This document shows positions 48,011 to 55,731 of a DNA stretch of 64,000 bases, piece after piece. The DNA lies in contig NZ_BAZW01000010.1 in the NCBI RefSeq assembly GCF_000974365.1, positions 29,060 through 93,059 on the forward strand, read 5' to 3'. This stretch comes from Geofilum rubicundum JCM 15548 (GTDB lineage: Bacteria > Bacteroidota > Bacteroidia > Bacteroidales > Marinilabiliaceae). The notes below the pieces were generated by a model. That model did not search any database, was not told the DNA's origin, and saw only the letters and a program-made list of their open reading frames with translations. Made by a program: the position numbers and the translations under genes. Position 1 is the first letter of the stretch. Every line of letters starts with the position of its first letter.

Positions 48011-49099
48011 ATGTTGAAAGACCTCTTAACCCTATCCCGAAAGGAGCAAAGAGGATTGTTGGTTTTAGTAGTGCTATTGATTTTGATGCTACTAATTAGA
48101 ATTGGCATTCCTTATTTGTATCCGCCGGTTGATTTTTCGCACTACGTTACCGACAGTGTTCGGTATTATTGGGAGATCCTTGATGAAGAAGTGCTGACAG
48201 ACAAGCCCTCTCTTGCAAAACTGGATGTCAAAAGTCTCAGGCCTTTTGACCCGAACAAAGTAGATTCTCAGCAATTGGTCGCCTTTGGTTTAGATCCACG
48301 GACGGCGGCTAACTGGATTAAATACCTAAAGGCTGGTGGCGGGTTTTCATCAGCAGCCGACATTGGAAAGTTATATGGCATGAGTGATGATTGGTTGGCT
48401 GCCGTCACGCCTTATGTGGAAATACCTCCCGGTCAGTCGGCCCCCTTTGTTAATAATAAGCGCGCCGACCGTCCGGTCTTTCTGGATTTGAACCGAATGG
48501 ATTCAGTGGCCTTGTGGGCCACGGGATGGCCCTCTGAAATGGTCGACAGTGTTTTGCGCTGGCAACAGGAAAGCTGGTTTCCGGAGCGCTATCAAAAGCG
48601 AAGACTTTCCTTATGGAATCTGGATAGTTTGATGCGGACCCGGGCAACAATGGCGCCCAAATACTCAACTTACTATGCACATGAGGCGATAGAAATTCAG
48701 ATCAATCAGGCAGATACCGCTGTGTGGGCGGTTTTAAAAGGAGTCGGACCGGTTCTCAGTCGGCGCATTGTCAATTACAGGAAAGCGCTGGGTGGTTTTG
48801 TTTCAGTAGAACAAGTGGCTGAGGTTTATGGCATTTCGCCGGTTTTGTTTGAGGATATTAAGCCCCAATTGGTTTTAGATTCTGCAAAGATTGAAACCAT
48901 CGATTTGAACCGCGCTTCCTTACGTCGATTAAGAAATCACCCGTATATGGATTTTTATATGGCCAAGGCCATTGTGGATGCGCGAAGGAGTAATGGTCCC
49001 TTTGTCAGCCTTGATCAGATAGCCCAGTTGGAGGTGTTCGAACCTGACCTATGGAAAAAACTGAAAAATTATTTAATGGTTGAAGCGCCTCAACAGTAG
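48011..49099 (+). CDS. Membrane-anchored multi-helix-hairpin-helix protein (ComEA-like repeats)
   Basis: A 362-residue protein with one N-terminal membrane helix (EQRGLLVLVVLLILMLLIRIGIPYLY) and at least three ComEA/HhH-type repeats facing the periplasm. These are FDPNKVDSQQLVAFGLDPRTAANWIKYLKAGG near residue 75, IQINQADTAVWAVLKGVGPVLSRRIVNYRKALGGFVS near residue 225, and IDLNRASLRRLRNHPYMDFYMAKAIVDARRSNGPFVS near residue 300. A degenerate copy LDLNRMDSVALWATGWP lies between. The (L/I)N-A-x5-L pattern and the G-x-G turn suggest nonspecific DNA binding, so a role in DNA uptake with ComEC is possible. HhH repeats also occur in other contexts, so I do not name it ComEA. Confidence 0.75.
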   Translation: MLKDLLTLSRKEQRGLLVLVVLLILMLLIRIGIPYLYPPVDFSHYVTDSVRYYWEILDEEVLTDKPSLAKLDVKSLRPFDPNKVDSQQLVAFGLDPRTAANWIKYLKAGGGFSSAADIGKLYGMSDDWLAAVTPYVEIPPGQSAPFVNNKRADRPVFLDLNRMDSVALWATGWPSEMVDSVLRWQQESWFPERYQKRRLSLWNLDSLMRTRATMAPKYSTYYAHEAIEIQINQADTAVWAVLKGVGPVLSRRIVNYRKALGGFVSVEQVAEVYGISPVLFEDIKPQLVLDSAKIETIDLNRASLRRLRNHPYMDFYMAKAIVDARRSNGPFVSLDQIAQLEVFEPDLWKKLKNYLMVEAPQQ

Positions 49100-49224
49100 A
49101 TACAACTGTAGCTTGTGAAAAAAGAAGTGATTAAAGAATAAAAAAATTTGCTACTATGCAGAAACTTCATTTTCTTTGCATCCTGAAAATTAGAAAGGAG
49201 TTAACAGATTTAGCAGTCTAAAAC

Positions 49225-49255
49225 ATTGAATACAGCAATTTTAATTGTAAATTTG
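49225..49255 (+). promoter_or_regulatory. Candidate promoter for the rpsU-xerC-hpf genes
   Basis: TAAATTTG at 49248-49255 is an exact -7 element. ATTG at 49225-49228, 19 bases upstream, is a three-of-four -33 match. It ends 29 bases before the rpsU start. Confidence 0.55.
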
Positions 49256-49284
49256 CACGCGAAAAAAATTTAAACAGAAGAATT

Positions 49285-49476
49285 ATGATAATTGTACCTA
49301 TTAAAGAAGGCGAAAACATTGAGAGAGCTTTGAAAAAGTTCAAAAGGAAATTTGAGAAAACCGGAACAATGAGAGAACTTAGAGCTCGTCAGGCTTTCAC
49401 AAAACCTTCTATTGTCAATAGAGAACAAAAGAAAAAGGCAATTTATATTGCGCAACTGCAGCGCGAGGAAGAATAG
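49285..49476 (+). CDS. rpsU: Small ribosomal subunit protein bS21
   Basis: A 63-residue basic protein of the 30S platform. MIIVPIKEGENIERALKKFKRKFEKTGTMRELR is the bS21 signature, followed by ARQAFTKPSIVNREQKKKAIY. In Bacteroidota bS21 helps to hide the 3' tail of 16S rRNA, so that most mRNAs are translated without Shine-Dalgarno pairing. The bases just before this ATG (AACAGAAGAATT) contain no strong Shine-Dalgarno. It is followed by xerC and hpf on the same strand, the common order in the phylum. Confidence 0.95.
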   Translation: MIIVPIKEGENIERALKKFKRKFEKTGTMRELRARQAFTKPSIVNREQKKKAIYIAQLQREEE

Positions 49477-49573
49477 ATTGTAATTATATCTTTTTTTGGA
49501 AAAAGTGTCTTACTTTTCTCCTTTTATTCGTATATTCGTTTGAAAGAGGAGATAGGTAAGACATTTTTTGTAC

Positions 49574-50458
49574 ATGCAGCATATAGAAAGCTTTACGCGA
49601 TATTTGGAGTTTGAAAAACGTTGCTCAAAGCATACCTTGGTTGCTTATGAGAACGACTTAAAGCAATTTTTTTCTTTTTTCGGTAGTTCTGAGTTGAATC
49701 AGCTGGTTGAGGTTAAACCAAAGTTGATTCGCAGTTGGATTGTTGACCTCAACGATTCCGGAATGACGGCCCGAAGCATCCACCGAAAAGTGTCTGCTCT
49801 AAAGACTTTTTACAAACATCTTCAGATTAAGGGGTGGGTTGATCAAAACCCTGCTCAGGCCGTTAACCTGCCTAAGATTCCCAAAAGATTGCCGGTATTT
49901 GTTAAAGAATCTGCCATGGAACAATTGTTGGATCAGGTCGAATATGGCAATAATTATGAAGGGGTTCGCAACAAGTTGATTCTTGAGTTGTTTTATGGTA
50001 CAGGGATGCGTCTCTCGGAGTTGGTTCAACTGCGCGTGCATGATGTGAATTTAAAAGGTGGTTTGATCAAAGTCCTTGGAAAAAGAAATAAGGAACGATT
50101 AATTCCCTTGACCAACGAATCTGTTTCGCAGTTTAATACGTACAATGAGGCACGGTCAGCCTTTTTTGAGGCAGATGATTCTCCCTATCTGTTTTTAACG
50201 TCCAAAGGAGAGCCCATCTATCACAAGCTGGTTTATCGCATCGTTAATTCATCACTCAGCCTGGTCAGTACCATGAAGAAACGAAGCCCGCATGTTTTAC
50301 GTCATACTTTTGCCACCATTTTGCTCAACCGAGGTGCTGATTTGAACGCGATTAAGGAGTTATTAGGGCATTCGAGCCTGAATGCCACCCAGGTATACAC
50401 ACACAATACATTTGAACAGTTAAATGCTATTTATAAACAAGCTCATCCACGAGCTTAA
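49574..50458 (+). CDS. xerC: Tyrosine recombinase XerC/XerD
   Basis: Site-specific recombinase that resolves chromosome dimers at dif. The ATG at 49574 (MQHIESFTRYLEFEKRCSKHT) is preferred to the TTG two codons upstream. The N-terminal SAM-like DNA-binding domain spans residues ~1-85 (RSWIVDLNDSGMTARSIHRKVSALKTFYKHL). The catalytic residues are all present: Arg in YGTGMRLSELVQL, Lys in IKVLGKRNKERLIPL, His-x-x-Arg in SPHVLRHTFAT, His in LLGHSSLNATQ and the Tyr nucleophile in QVYTHNT. At 294 residues it has normal Xer length. Housekeeping neighbours and no flanking repeats argue against a mobile-element integrase. Confidence 0.92.
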   Translation: MQHIESFTRYLEFEKRCSKHTLVAYENDLKQFFSFFGSSELNQLVEVKPKLIRSWIVDLNDSGMTARSIHRKVSALKTFYKHLQIKGWVDQNPAQAVNLPKIPKRLPVFVKESAMEQLLDQVEYGNNYEGVRNKLILELFYGTGMRLSELVQLRVHDVNLKGGLIKVLGKRNKERLIPLTNESVSQFNTYNEARSAFFEADDSPYLFLTSKGEPIYHKLVYRIVNSSLSLVSTMKKRSPHVLRHTFATILLNRGADLNAIKELLGHSSLNATQVYTHNTFEQLNAIYKQAHPRA

Positions 50459-50463
50459 ACCAT

Positions 50464-50470
50464 AGGAGGA
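50464..50470 (+). promoter_or_regulatory. Strong Shine-Dalgarno sequence before hpf
   Basis: AGGAGGA ends 6 bases before the hpf ATG at 50477, an ideal Shine-Dalgarno in sequence and spacing. This is unusual because Bacteroidota ribosomes largely do not use the element. Confidence 0.7.
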
Positions 50471-50476
50471 AAGATT

Positions 50477-50776
50477 ATGAATATTACAATTCAATCTGTG
50501 CACTTTGATGCAGCCGAGAAACTGGAACAATTCATTCAACAGAAAGTGGGCAAGCTGGACCAGTATTATGATGAAATCATTTCATCGGAGGTTGTTCTGC
50601 GACTGGATAAGTCCGAAACATTAGATAATAAGATGGCGGAGGTAACCCTTGATATTCCAGGGAATAATCTTTTTGCCAAGAAGCAAAGCAAAACTTTTGA
50701 AGAGGCGGTTGACATGGCCTGTGAAGCTTTACGCAAGCAACTGGTTAAACGTAAGGATAAGATTAAAGCCAAATAA
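50477..50776 (+). CDS. hpf: Ribosome hibernation-promoting factor (HPF/YfiA family)
   Basis: A 99-residue short HPF that binds the 30S decoding centre and stores ribosomes in an inactive state. The fold is shown by MNITIQSVHFDAAEKLEQFIQQKVGKLDQYYDEI, then the beta-hairpin VVLRLDKSETLDNKMAEVTLDIPGNNLFAKKQSKTFEEAVDMACEALRKQL. The C-terminal dimerisation domain of long HPF is absent. It starts 19 bases after xerC and has its own strong Shine-Dalgarno, so its translation may be set apart from the upstream genes. Confidence 0.92.
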   Translation: MNITIQSVHFDAAEKLEQFIQQKVGKLDQYYDEIISSEVVLRLDKSETLDNKMAEVTLDIPGNNLFAKKQSKTFEEAVDMACEALRKQLVKRKDKIKAK

Positions 50777-50796
50777 CACAAAAAAGATTTTAATAT

Positions 50797-50827
50797 TTTG
50801 TGTTGTTTGAAAAATATTATACATTTG
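50797..50827 (+). promoter_or_regulatory. Perfect-consensus promoter downstream of hpf
   Basis: TTTG at 50797-50800, 19 bases, then TACATTTG at 50820-50827, an exact match to both elements. Transcription would start near 50834, about 250 bases before the tRNA genes, into sequence without an ORF. Confidence 0.6.
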
Positions 50828-50833
50828 CACACC

Positions 50834-50904
50834 ATTTTCAGTGTGTAAATCAGAAAATAAGATATTCAATAGGCTGATTATCAAAAGGTGATCAGCCTAT
50901 TGAA
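50834..50904 (+). ncRNA. Candidate short RNA or tRNA/tuf-operon leader with a 14-bp hairpin
   Basis: From the predicted start near 50834 the sequence runs through a perfect 14-bp stem (50865-50878 with 50891-50904) with a 12-base loop. No T-run follows, so it is not a classic terminator. It may be the end of a small RNA, or a leader structure read before the tRNA-Gly/tRNA-Thr/tuf genes. The remaining ~150 bases to 51057 hold no ORF or other feature I recognise. No known RNA family was identified. Confidence 0.35.
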
Positions 50905-51057
50905 CTGAATTGGCTGAAGGTCTATCTTGCTAATAATTAAGGGTTAGCGGTTTTGTTTTCTGAAGTTTAGATGCGTGAGGATGGGGTTGGGTCATAAATA
51001 TAGTGGAGAGTTGATATTTTAATGCTCCGTTTTAAAGATTTTCTACTTTAAAATTAC

Positions 51058-51065
51058 TAACTTTG
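51058..51065 (+). promoter_or_regulatory. Candidate -7 element for the tRNA-tuf genes
   Basis: TAACTTTG matches TAnnTTTG exactly and would start transcription about 9 bases before tRNA-Gly. The -33 position is weak (TTTA at 51031-51034, 23-base spacer). Confidence 0.45.
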
Positions 51066-51080
51066 TGGCTCTAAAAAAAT

Positions 51081-51153
51081 GCGGGAATAGCTCAGTTGAT
51101 AGAGCATTAGCCTTCCAAGCTAAGGGTCGCGGGTTTGAGTCCCGTTTCCCGCT
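51081..51153 (+). tRNA. tRNA-Gly (anticodon TCC)
   Basis: A full cloverleaf: 7-bp acceptor stem GCGGGAA/TTCCCGC, D arm GCTC...GAGC, anticodon stem TTAGC/GCTAA with loop CTTCCAA (anticodon TCC at 51114-51116), T arm GCGGG/CCCGT with TTTGAGT loop. Discriminator base is T and CCA is not encoded. Confidence 0.95.
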
Positions 51154-51164
51154 CAAGTTTTTAA

Positions 51165-51236
<72 letters not shown>

Positions 51237-51297
51237 CTGGTTAGTTTAAGTTTTACGGTTTCAATATTGTTCTAATTGTCTTAAATAATTTCGTATT

Positions 51298-52485
51298 ATG
51301 GCTAAAGAAACATTTCAAAGGACGAAGCCCCACGTTAATATCGGTACTATTGGTCACGTTGACCATGGTAAAACAACCTTGACAGCTGCTATTACAACTG
51401 TTTTGGCTAAAAAAGGTTTGTCCGAGATTAAGAGTTTCGATTCTATCGACAACGCTCCTGAAGAGAAAGAGCGTGGTATTACAATCAACACAGCACACGT
51501 AGAGTACTCTACTGAAAATCGTCACTATGCACACGTTGACTGTCCAGGTCACGCGGATTACGTGAAGAACATGGTAACTGGTGCTGCTCAGATGGATGGT
51601 GCAATTTTGGTTTGTGCTGCTACTGATGGTCCTATGCCTCAAACACGTGAGCACATTCTTTTGGCTCGTCAGGTAAACGTTCCTAAAATCGTTGTATTCC
51701 TTAACAAAGTGGATATGGTTGACGATGAGGAGTTGCTTGAGCTGGTTGAAATGGAAGTTCGTGACCTTTTAAGTTTTTATGACTTTGATGGTGACAACAC
51801 ACCTATTATCCAAGGTTCTGCCCTGGGAGCACTTGAAGGTGACGAGAAGTGGGAAGAAAAAGTGATGGAGCTGATGGCTGCTGTTGATGAGTGGATTCCT
51901 CTTCCTCCCCGTGATGTTGAGAAGCCTTTCATTATGCCTGTTGAAGATGTATTCTCCATTACCGGACGTGGTACGGTTGCCACTGGTCGTATTGAAACTG
52001 GTATCATCAAAACTGGTGAAGAAATGCAGATCATTGGTCTTGGTGCCGAAGGTAAAAAGACAGTTTGTACCGGAGTTGAAATGTTCCGCAAGATACTTGA
52101 CGAAGGTCAAGCTGGTGATAACGTTGGTTTGTTGATGCGCGGTATCGACAAAAACGACATTAAGCGTGGTATGGTATTGGCTAAGCCAGGAACCATTAAA
52201 CCTCACACCAAAGTTAAGGCTGAGATCTACGTGTTGAAGAAAGAAGAAGGTGGTCGTCACACGCCTTTCCACAACAAGTATCGTCCTCAGTTTTACATCC
52301 GTACATTGGACGTTACAGGTGAAATTACCCTTCCGGAAGGAACTGAGATGGTAATGCCTGGTGATAACGTTACCATTACAGTTGACTTGATCTATCCTGT
52401 TGCTGTAAACGTAGGACTTCGCTTCGCTATTCGTGAAGGTGGTCGTACAGTAGGTGCGGGTCAGATTACTGAAATTCTTGAATAA
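51298..52485 (+). CDS. tuf: Elongation factor Tu
   Basis: GTPase that brings aminoacyl-tRNA to the ribosome. The 395-residue sequence has [32 protein letters not shown] with the P-loop [20 protein letters not shown] (switch I), [12 protein letters not shown] (switch II, with catalytic His), NKVDMVDD and GSALGALEG for guanine binding. Domains 2 and 3 follow ([47 protein letters not shown]). The codon choice is clearly optimised for high expression, and the frame is clean. Confidence 0.98.
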   Translation: MAKETFQRTKPHVNIGTIGHVDHGKTTLTAAITTVLAKKGLSEIKSFDSIDNAPEEKERGITINTAHVEYSTENRHYAHVDCPGHADYVKNMVTGAAQMDGAILVCAATDGPMPQTREHILLARQVNVPKIVVFLNKVDMVDDEELLELVEMEVRDLLSFYDFDGDNTPIIQGSALGALEGDEKWEEKVMELMAAVDEWIPLPPRDVEKPFIMPVEDVFSITGRGTVATGRIETGIIKTGEEMQIIGLGAEGKKTVCTGVEMFRKILDEGQAGDNVGLLMRGIDKNDIKRGMVLAKPGTIKPHTKVKAEIYVLKKEEGGRHTPFHNKYRPQFYIRTLDVTGEITLPEGTEMVMPGDNVTITVDLIYPVAVNVGLRFAIREGGRTVGAGQITEILE

Positions 52486-52503
52486 GAAATTCATTCATAC
52501 TTA

Positions 52504-52536
52504 AGTTGAGGATGGTTTTTACCATTCTCAACTTTT
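52504..52536 (+). terminator. Terminator or attenuator between tuf and tRNA-Trp
   Basis: A 12-bp stem with one G-T pair (52504-52515 with 52522-52533) and a 6-base T-rich loop ends in four T. The tRNA-Trp gene begins 3 bases later, so it probably gives partial termination, or the precursor of the tRNA is cut next to it. Confidence 0.7.
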
Positions 52537-52538
52537 AC

Positions 52539-52614
52539 ACGGGTGTAGCTCAGTTGGTAGAGCACTGGTCTCCAAAACCAGGTGTCGGGAGTTCGAGTCT
52601 CTCCTCCCGTGCCA
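52539..52614 (+). tRNA. tRNA-Trp (anticodon CCA)
   Basis: A cloverleaf with acceptor ACGGGTG/CTCCCGT, where positions 6-67 form a T-T mismatch; D arm GCTC...GAGC; anticodon stem CTGGT/ACCAG with loop CTCCAAA (CCA at 52572-52574); T arm GGGAG/CTCTC with one G-T pair. G is the discriminator and CCA is encoded at 52612-52614. Confidence 0.93.
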
Positions 52615-52650
52615 AAACAGAACATATATACGGTTTAACCGATTACACGA

Positions 52651-52845
52651 ATGAAAAAAATACAAGCATATTTTCGGGAAGTTCATAATGAGTTGATCAA
52701 TAAAACATCCTGGCCGACTTGGGCTGAATTGCAAAATAGCGCTATTGTTGTAATGGTGGCATCCTTAATTATTGCAGCAGTGGTTTATGCCATGGATATT
52801 TCTTTTGATACGCTGTTGGATTGGTTCTACAAGAAATTGTATTAA
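52651..52845 (+). CDS. secE: Preprotein translocase subunit SecE
   Basis: A 64-residue single-span subunit of SecYEG. MKKIQAYFREVHNELINKTSWPTWAEL is the conserved amphipathic helix (with the K-x-T/V-WP motif), followed by one membrane helix, NSAIVVMVASLIIAAVVYAMDI, and a short tail. The location between tRNA-Trp and nusG is the usual bacterial place. It starts 37 bases after the tRNA and ends 21 bases before nusG. Confidence 0.95.
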   Translation: MKKIQAYFREVHNELINKTSWPTWAELQNSAIVVMVASLIIAAVVYAMDISFDTLLDWFYKKLY

Positions 52846-52866
52846 TATTGGGAGAACAATAACATA

Positions 52867-53412
52867 ATGAGTGAATTAGATAGAAAATGGTATGTGCTTC
52901 GGGCCATCGGTGGTAAAGAAAAGAAAGTAAAAGAGTACATCGAGAGCGAAATTGCCGGCCTTAAAATGCAGGACTACGTAACGCAAGTACTGATTCCCAC
53001 CGAAAAGGTATATCAAATACGTAATGGAAAGAAGATCAGCAAAGACCGGAACTTTTTTCCCGGATATGTTTTGATTGAAGCAGCGCTTGTCGGAGAGGTT
53101 CCGCACATACTTAGAAATATTCCCAATGTTATTGGTTTCCTGACGGATCGTAATGATATTCCCACACCTTTACGTATATCGGAGGTGAACCGGATTCTTG
53201 GAAAAGTAGATGAACTATCCGAAACTGCTGAAGAAATAAGCATTCCTTTCTTTGTTGGTGAAACTGTTAAAGTGACAGATGGTCCCTTTAACGGATTTTC
53301 CGGCGTTATAGAAGAGGTCAATGAAGAGAAGAAAAAATTGAAAGTTATGGTCAAAATTTTTGGCCGTAAGACTCCATTAGAATTAAGTTTTTTACAGGTT
53401 GAAAAGGAATAG
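52867..53412 (+). CDS. nusG: Transcription termination/antitermination factor NusG
   Basis: A 181-residue protein that binds RNA polymerase and couples it to ribosomes or Rho. The NGN domain opens with [24 protein letters not shown] and continues [33 protein letters not shown]. The C-terminal KOW domain is [44 protein letters not shown]. It is complete and in frame. Confidence 0.96.
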   Translation: MSELDRKWYVLRAIGGKEKKVKEYIESEIAGLKMQDYVTQVLIPTEKVYQIRNGKKISKDRNFFPGYVLIEAALVGEVPHILRNIPNVIGFLTDRNDIPTPLRISEVNRILGKVDELSETAEEISIPFFVGETVKVTDGPFNGFSGVIEEVNEEKKKLKVMVKIFGRKTPLELSFLQVEKE

Positions 53413-53441
53413 ATAGAATTGTTTAGTAGCGGGGCTTCCAG

Positions 53442-53459
53442 GATAAACAGTCGTTTATC
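53442..53459 (+). other. Small hairpin in the nusG-rplK gap
   Basis: A 7-bp stem (53442-53448 with 53453-53459) and a 4-base loop in the 107-base leader of rplK. It may take part in ribosomal-protein autoregulation, but no known motif is recognised. Confidence 0.3.
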
Positions 53460-53519
53460 TCTACAAACAAGACATTTTTTCCTTGATCTGAATTTTAATA
53501 ACCAACATGAATTGCTACA

Positions 53520-53963
53520 ATGGCTAAAGAAGTAGAAACTTTTATTAAGCTTCAGATTAAAGGTGGCGCAGCAAATCCTTCTCCTCCGGTAGGACCCGCA
53601 TTGGGTGCTAAAGGGGTGAATATTATGGAATTCTGTAAGCAATTCAATGCCAGAACGCAAGAAAAAGCGGGAAAAGTATTGCCAGTCGTTATTACGGTGT
53701 ATAAAGACAAATCTTTTGAATTTGTTATTAAAACACCTCCGGCAGCAGTGCAGCTTTTAGATGCGACCAAAGTAAAGTCCGGTTCGGCTGAGCCTAACCG
53801 GGTGAAAATTGGTTCTGTTTCCTGGGAACAGGTACAGACCATTGCTGAGGATAAAATGGCTGATTTGAATTGTTTTACGTTGGATTCTGCAATGAGGATG
53901 ATTGCCGGTACCGCCAGAAGTATGGGAATTACCGTAGACGGTGAATTTCCGGGTAACAATTAA
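53520..53963 (+). CDS. rplK: Large ribosomal subunit protein uL11
   Basis: A 147-residue protein of the GTPase-associated centre. [47 protein letters not shown] is the uL11 start with the Pro-rich hinge. The rRNA-binding C-terminal domain ends [14 protein letters not shown]. It is followed by rplA 15 bases later. Confidence 0.97.
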   Translation: MAKEVETFIKLQIKGGAANPSPPVGPALGAKGVNIMEFCKQFNARTQEKAGKVLPVVITVYKDKSFEFVIKTPPAAVQLLDATKVKSGSAEPNRVKIGSVSWEQVQTIAEDKMADLNCFTLDSAMRMIAGTARSMGITVDGEFPGNN

Positions 53964-53978
53964 AACTTGTTTGCAAAA

Positions 53979-54674
53979 ATGACAAAACTAACAAAGAATA
54001 AGAAGTTAGCTTTCGAAAAGATTGACATCGACAAGTCTTATCCTATTGTTGAAGCTGCCAGTTTGGTGAAGGAAATTACCTTTTCCAAATTCGATGCTTC
54101 TGTGGATATCGACATTCGGTTAGGTGTTGATCCTCGTAAAGCTAATCAAATGGTACGTGGTGTTGTGACGCTTCCTAACGGTACAGGTAAAGAGACCAGA
54201 GTTTTGGTGCTTTGTACACCTGACAAGGAAGAAGAAGCCAAGAGCGCCGGTGCTGATTACGTTGGTTTGGACGACTACATTGCGAAAATCAAAGAAGGTT
54301 GGACCGATGTGGATGTGATTATAACCATGCCCAGCGTGATGGGAAAAGTTGGTGCTTTAGGACGTGTTTTGGGACCTCGCGGGTTAATGCCTAACCCCAA
54401 AAGTGGTACTGTAACAATGGATATTGGAAAGGCCGTTACCGAGGTTAAAGCCGGTAAAATCGATTTCAAAGTAGATCGATATGGTATTATCCACACTACT
54501 GTTGGAAAGGTATCTTTTAGTCCCGATAAACTTGTTGAAAACGTGAAGGAGTTTGTAGGAATGGTGATGAAATTAAAGCCGTCTTCTGCCAAAGGAACCT
54601 ACGTTAAAAGCATCTTTTTGTCGAGTACCATGAGTCCCGGAATTCGGATTGAGCCCAAGTCTCTTGAGGTTTAA
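53979..54674 (+). CDS. rplA: Large ribosomal subunit protein uL1
   Basis: A 231-residue L1-stalk protein. I start at the ATG at 53979 ([21 protein letters not shown]), since the upstream in-frame start adds four residues that no uL1 has. Core signatures are [34 protein letters not shown] and [26 protein letters not shown], the family signature. In many bacteria uL1 also represses its own mRNA. The site for this could lie in the rplK leader, but none is recognisable. Confidence 0.96.
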   Translation: MTKLTKNKKLAFEKIDIDKSYPIVEAASLVKEITFSKFDASVDIDIRLGVDPRKANQMVRGVVTLPNGTGKETRVLVLCTPDKEEEAKSAGADYVGLDDYIAKIKEGWTDVDVIITMPSVMGKVGALGRVLGPRGLMPNPKSGTVTMDIGKAVTEVKAGKIDFKVDRYGIIHTTVGKVSFSPDKLVENVKEFVGMVMKLKPSSAKGTYVKSIFLSSTMSPGIRIEPKSLEV

Positions 54675-54702
54675 TGTTTAATCTAAAGCGAAATTTGGAA
54701 CC

Positions 54703-55221
54703 ATGAAAAAGACAGAAAAAGCGATAATAGTTGAGAACCTGACATCTACAATAGGGGCGTACAGTCATATTTATTTGACCGATACGACCGGTTTAAATGC
54801 AGGAGCTACCAGTGACCTACGACGTCTCTGCTTTCAAAAGGATGTGAAATTGATGGTGGTTAAAAACACCCTTTTTCAAAAAGCGATGGAGCAGAGTGAG
54901 AGAAATATGGAAGGGCTTGAAGAAGCCTTAAAAGGAACATCGGCAGTGATGTTCTCCAATACGGGAAATTTACCGGCGAAGTTGATTAAAGAATTTCGTA
55001 AAAAAGGTACAGTACCTGCATTTAAGGGTGCCTTTGTGGAAGAATCCGTTTATATTGGAGAAAGTCAGTTGGAAGCCCTTGTTTCCATCAAATCAAAAGA
55101 GGAATTACTGGGCGACGTTATTGGTCTGCTACAGTCTCCGATGAAAAATGTTGTCTCCGCCCTTCAATCCGGGGGAACAACCATTCACGGAATCCTCAAA
55201 ACTTTGGAAGAGAGAAATTAA
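54703..55221 (+). CDS. rplJ: Large ribosomal subunit protein uL10
   Basis: A 172-residue protein that anchors the bL12 dimers to the ribosome. MKKTEKAIIVENLTSTIGAYSHIYLTDTTGLNAGATSDLRRLC and VKLMVVKNTLFQKAMEQ are uL10 hallmarks. The C-terminal helix that binds bL12 is in MKNVVSALQSGGTTIHGILKTLEER. It is followed by rplL 36 bases later. Confidence 0.96.
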   Translation: MKKTEKAIIVENLTSTIGAYSHIYLTDTTGLNAGATSDLRRLCFQKDVKLMVVKNTLFQKAMEQSERNMEGLEEALKGTSAVMFSNTGNLPAKLIKEFRKKGTVPAFKGAFVEESVYIGESQLEALVSIKSKEELLGDVIGLLQSPMKNVVSALQSGGTTIHGILKTLEERN

Positions 55222-55257
55222 AACATTACTAACAGAAATTTTTTAACACATACAAAA

Positions 55258-55629
55258 ATGGCAGATATTAAAAAGCTTGCAGAAGAATTGGTTAATTTAA
55301 CTGTAAAAGAGGTAACTGAACTTGCTGACGTTTTAAAAGAAGAATATGGTATCGAGCCTGCTGCAGCTGCCGCTGTTGCTGTTGCCGGTCCTGCTGCTGC
55401 AGAAGAAGCTGCTGTTCAGACTGAGTTTGATGTTATCCTGAAAGCTGCCGGTGGTTCAAAACTGGCCATCGTTAAGCTTGTAAAAGAGATGACCGGTGTT
55501 GGTCTGAAAGAAGCCAAAGAATTAGTTGACAAAGCACCAGCTCCTATTAAAGAAAAAGTGACTAAAGAAGAAGCTGAAGCACTAAAATCTCAATTAGAAG
55601 AAGCTGGAGCAGAAGTTGAACTTAAGTAA
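55258..55629 (+). CDS. rplL: Large ribosomal subunit protein bL12
   Basis: A 123-residue acidic stalk protein present in several copies per ribosome. It has the N-terminal dimerisation helix [31 protein letters not shown], an Ala-rich hinge (residues ~35-55), and the C-terminal factor-binding domain [38 protein letters not shown]. Codon use is highly biased, as expected for a very abundant protein. Confidence 0.97.
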   Translation: MADIKKLAEELVNLTVKEVTELADVLKEEYGIEPAAAAAVAVAGPAAAEEAAVQTEFDVILKAAGGSKLAIVKLVKEMTGVGLKEAKELVDKAPAPIKEKVTKEEAEALKSQLEEAGAEVELK

Positions 55630-55654
55630 TCAAATAACCCTGTAAATGGGGTGT

Positions 55655-55692
55655 GGTTTAGGAATCCGCTTTGCGGAATCCTAAACCTTTTT
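55655..55692 (+). terminator. Strong hairpin/attenuator between rplL and rpoB
   Basis: A perfect 15-bp stem (55655-55669 with 55673-55687) with a 3-base loop is followed by five T. It separates the ribosomal protein genes from rpoBC, where many bacteria have an attenuator that lowers polymerase expression relative to bL12. No new promoter is obvious in the 40 bases before rpoB, so partial read-through is expected. Confidence 0.85.
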
Positions 55693-55731
55693 ATGCTTGT
55701 ATGTTATTAAGTTCAATTAATTAGTTGATAG

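Noticed and set aside
49574..50458. Tyrosine recombinase as the integrase of a genomic island
   Set aside because: It lies between rpsU and hpf in the standard phylum order, has Xer length and motifs, and no attachment-site repeats are seen at the neighbouring tRNA genes.
51769..52494. Long open frame (241 codons) antisense to tuf
   Set aside because: It mirrors the biased codon use of tuf, overlaps its whole second half, and its product resembles no known protein. Similar antisense frames in rpoB and rpoC (for example 62390-62896) were dropped for the same reason.
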